DNA of 40,766 bases. Source: an uncultured Clostridia bacterium. Its GTDB lineage: Bacteria; Bacillota; Clostridia; Christensenellales; Borkfalkiaceae. The stretch spans positions 1-40,766 of the forward strand of contig CANQKF010000014.1 in assembly GCA_947624445.1 (NCBI GenBank), in the 5' to 3' direction. A program made the translations under genes and the position numbers. The notes under the pieces were generated by a model. The model was given only the letters and a program-made list of their open reading frames with translations, was not told the DNA's origin and ran no database searches. Numbering within the stretch: position 1 is the stretch's first letter; each line of letters begins with the position of its first letter. Shown piece after piece: positions 38,922 to 40,766 of the stretch.

Positions 38922-40334
38922 TCAGATGCTCTCGAGGTTGATGAGCGAGGAATTTCCGCTCTTGCCGTTGGGCGTCCCGCCCGTGATGACGATGACGTCG
39001 CCCTTCTTCACGAGCCCGCTCTCCATGGCGGCGCGCTTTGCGAAGTGGAAGAGGACGTCCACCGAGAAATACTCCTCGGAGAGCACGGGCAGCACCCCCC
39101 ACGAGAGGGCGAGCTTCCGATAGCTCTTTTCGTTCGTCGTCATGCCGATGATGTCGATGTTGGGGCGGAAGCGGGAGACCATCTTGGCCGTGCCGCCCGT
39201 CCGCGTGCAGACGACGATCGCCTTGGCCTTCACGTCGTGCGCCAAAAGGCACGCCGAGTGGGAGAGGGCGTCCGAGAGGCCGCGGATGAGGTAATCTTTA
39301 TCCTCGACGTATTGGATGTACTCCGTCTTTTGTTCGGCCTGTTCGGCGATGCGCGCCATTGCCTTCACGGCGAGCACGGGGTATTCGCCCGCCGCCGTCT
39401 CCCCCGAGAGCATGATGGCGGAAGAGCCGTCGTATACGGCGTTGGCGACGTCGGAGATCTCGGCACGGGTGGGACGGGGCTGATGGATCATGCTCTCGAG
39501 CATTTCCGTCGCCGTGATGCACCGCTTGCCCGCCTTGCGGCAGGCGGTGATGATGGACTTCTGGATATCGGGCAGTTCCTCGTAGGGGATCTCCACGCCC
39601 ATGTCGCCGCGGCCGATCATGATGCCGTCGGAGACCTGCAGGATCTCTTCGAGATTGTTGACGCCCGCGCGGTTCTCGATCTTCGCGATGAGGTCGATGT
39701 CCGTCGAACCGTGCTCGTGGAGGAAGTTCCTGACGTCGATGATGTCCTGCGCCTTGGAGACGAAGGAGCACGCCACGAAGTCTACCCCGTGTTCGATGCC
39801 GAAGAGGAGGTCGGATTTATCCTGTTCGGAGAGGTAGACGAGGTTGAGCTGCTTCTCGGGGAAGAACATCGATTTGCGGTTGGAGAGCTCGCCGCCGATC
39901 ACGACCTTGCAGCGTACCTCGGGCTTCTTCACTTCGACGACTTCGAACACCATGAGCCCGTTGTTGAGAAGGATCTTGTCGCCCGGGAGCATCTCTTCGC
40001 AGATGTTCTTATAGGAGACGGCGACGCGGGTCTCGTCGCCCTCGATCTCCTCGGTCGTGAAGGCGAAGCTGTCGCCCGCCTTCAAGAGGACCTTCCCCTC
40101 CTTGAAGGTGCGGATGCGGAACTCCGGCCCCTTGGTATCGAGCAGGATGGGCAGCGGAATGTTTTTCTCCGCGCGCACCTTTTTGATGACGGCGATCTTC
40201 TTCGCGTGGTCCTCATGCGTCCCGTGCGAGAAGTTGATGCGGGCGACGTTCATGCCCGCGTCCGCCATCGCGGCGATGATCTCCTCGGTCTCCGATGCGG
40301 GACCGAGCGTGCAGACAATCTTGGTCTTTTTCAT
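38922..40334 (-). CDS. pyk: Pyruvate kinase
   Basis: A 470-residue glycolytic enzyme that transfers phosphate from phosphoenolpyruvate to ADP. Signatures are KKTKIVCTLGPAS at the start, ARINFSHG, LDTKGPEFR, the active-site DLIAKIENRAG (catalytic Lys), MIGRGDMGVEIP and TATEMLESM. It has the standard length and lacks the extra C-terminal PEP-utiliser domain that many Bacillus enzymes carry. The start at 40334 follows GGGGGGAAAGG; an upstream in-frame ATG at 40394 has no RBS. Monocistronic as far as visible, and divergent from rnpB. The promoter is not clear; TATGATAAAAT near 40380 is a candidate -10 region. Confidence 0.96.
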   Translation of the reverse strand: MKKTKIVCTLGPASETEEIIAAMADAGMNVARINFSHGTHEDHAKKIAVIKKVRAEKNIPLPILLDTKGPEFRIRTFKEGKVLLKAGDSFAFTTEEIEGDETRVAVSYKNICEEMLPGDKILLNNGLMVFEVVEVKKPEVRCKVVIGGELSNRKSMFFPEKQLNLVYLSEQDKSDLLFGIEHGVDFVACSFVSKAQDIIDVRNFLHEHGSTDIDLIAKIENRAGVNNLEEILQVSDGIMIGRGDMGVEIPYEELPDIQKSIITACRKAGKRCITATEMLESMIHQPRPTRAEISDVANAVYDGSSAIMLSGETAAGEYPVLAVKAMARIAEQAEQKTEYIQYVEDKDYLIRGLSDALSHSACLLAHDVKAKAIVVCTRTGGTAKMVSRFRPNIDIIGMTTNEKSYRKLALSWGVLPVLSEEYFSVDVLFHFAKRAAMESGLVKKGDVIVITGGTPNGKSGNSSLINLESI

Positions 40335-40410
40335 ACCTTTCCCCCCAGAATGCTGTGTTTGGAAATATTTTATCATAATTCCCGAAAAATACAAGTACTT
40401 TTCCGAAATT

Positions 40411-40421
40411 TGTGCTATAAT
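40411..40421 (+). promoter_or_regulatory. Extended -10 promoter of rnpB
   Basis: TGTGC plus TATAAT (40416-40421). No good -35 box at the usual distance. The transcript would start near 40428. Confidence 0.65.
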
Positions 40422-40427
40422 ACTTTC

Positions 40428-40766
40428 GATCCGAGCGGACTGCGCGGTCGCGGCGCAAGATTTGCGATGAGGAAAGTCCGGGCATCACAGGGCAGGACGC
40501 CTGATAACGTCAGGTGGGGGCGACCCCAAGGAAAGTGCAACAGAAATAGACCGCCGATCAAACAATTCCCAAACAGCGCGGTTGCGGTTTTTGCTCGCAA
40601 AGACCGCATAACGGTTTCAGGAGACCCGAAAGGGCTTTCCAAAAGACCCGCGTGGAAATGTTTGAGCGGCAAGGGTGGAAAGGCGAGGCAAGAGCTCACC
40701 GACGGGACGGTAACGCCCCGTGCCATGTAAACCCCGTCCGATGCAAGTTTGGGGCTTCTTCACATA
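40428..40766 (+). ncRNA. rnpB: RNase P RNA, type A, 3' end beyond the window
   Basis: The catalytic RNA of RNase P, which trims tRNA 5' ends. The conserved core GAGGAAAGTCCGGGC appears at 40470-40484 (CR-I), GTGCAACAGAAATAGACCGCC at about 40537-40557 (CR-II/III region) and GGTGGAAAGGCGAGGCAAGA near 40674-40692. The P4-forming and 3' conserved segment (CR-V) lies beyond 40766, so the gene is incomplete. The CAGGGCAGGACGCC...GTGCAACAGAAA order is of the ancestral A type as in E. coli, which occurs in many Clostridia, unlike the B type of Bacillus. Confidence 0.95.

Noticed and set aside
1-40766. tRNA genes, rRNA genes or clear att sites
   Set aside because: None recognised by eye; tRNA arms or long direct repeats of an integrated element were not found, although weak ones could be missed.

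Overview
The window looks like a chromosomal segment of an uncultured anaerobic gut-type clostridium (Bacillota, Clostridia; a Christensenellales-like or Borkfalkia-like MAG is my best guess, by inference only). The pointers are a nine-gene V-type ATPase operon, tryptophanase next to an L-cysteine desulfidase, a T-box-like leader before isoleucyl-tRNA synthetase, a PepV-type dipeptidase, type-A RNase P RNA, consensus sigma-A promoters, and GC-rich core genes set against AT-rich accessory DNA.

Bases 1-4430 are accessory, AT-rich and mobile-element-like. They hold a truncated ORF at the left edge, a tandem-HTH XRE regulator divergent from a SLOG-family protein, and a perfect promoter driving about 600 nt of densely structured, apparently non-coding RNA (ROOL/GOLLD-like in size and style) followed by a 91-residue membrane protein. 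After these come a second consensus promoter with a structured leader and a KTR-like zinc-ribbon gene, then conjugative-element debris: three tiny overlapping genes, a headless ORF and a sigma-region-4-like protein. Bases 4552-6199 carry a GH32 beta-fructosidase broken by a one-base frameshift. Bases 6601-8502 encode a Cthe_2159-type beta-helix lipoprotein.

Bases 8889-17357 are the V-ATPase operon (G/H, I, K, E, C, F, A, B, D). The proteolipid keeps the Na+-ligand residues known from Enterococcus hirae NtpK. Bases 17855-20587 encode a 910-residue type-IV-pilin-like surface protein with an AT-rich core, flanked by related GC-rich repeats. Next come a TGS-domain nucleoside kinase (minus strand), tryptophanase plus cysteine desulfidase (plus strand) and a pyridoxal/pyridoxamine kinase (minus strand). 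Both desulfurising/deaminating lyases yield pyruvate and ammonia (plus indole or H2S), and the kinase could supply the PLP that tryptophanase needs.

Bases 26842-31019 carry a Pr6Pr-like membrane protein and ileS. An IS200-type insertion sequence sits at about 31105-31845. PepV (minus strand) is divergent from a tightly overlapping radC-histidine kinase-response regulator operon. Bases 36149-38517 hold two small XRE regulators around a membrane zinc-ribbon protein; each regulator has a palindromic operator overlapping divergent promoters. The window ends with pyruvate kinase (minus strand), divergent from rnpB, which runs off the right edge.

Coordinates, promoter spacings and helices were read by hand. 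No database search or folding program was run, so all family names rest on recognised motifs.
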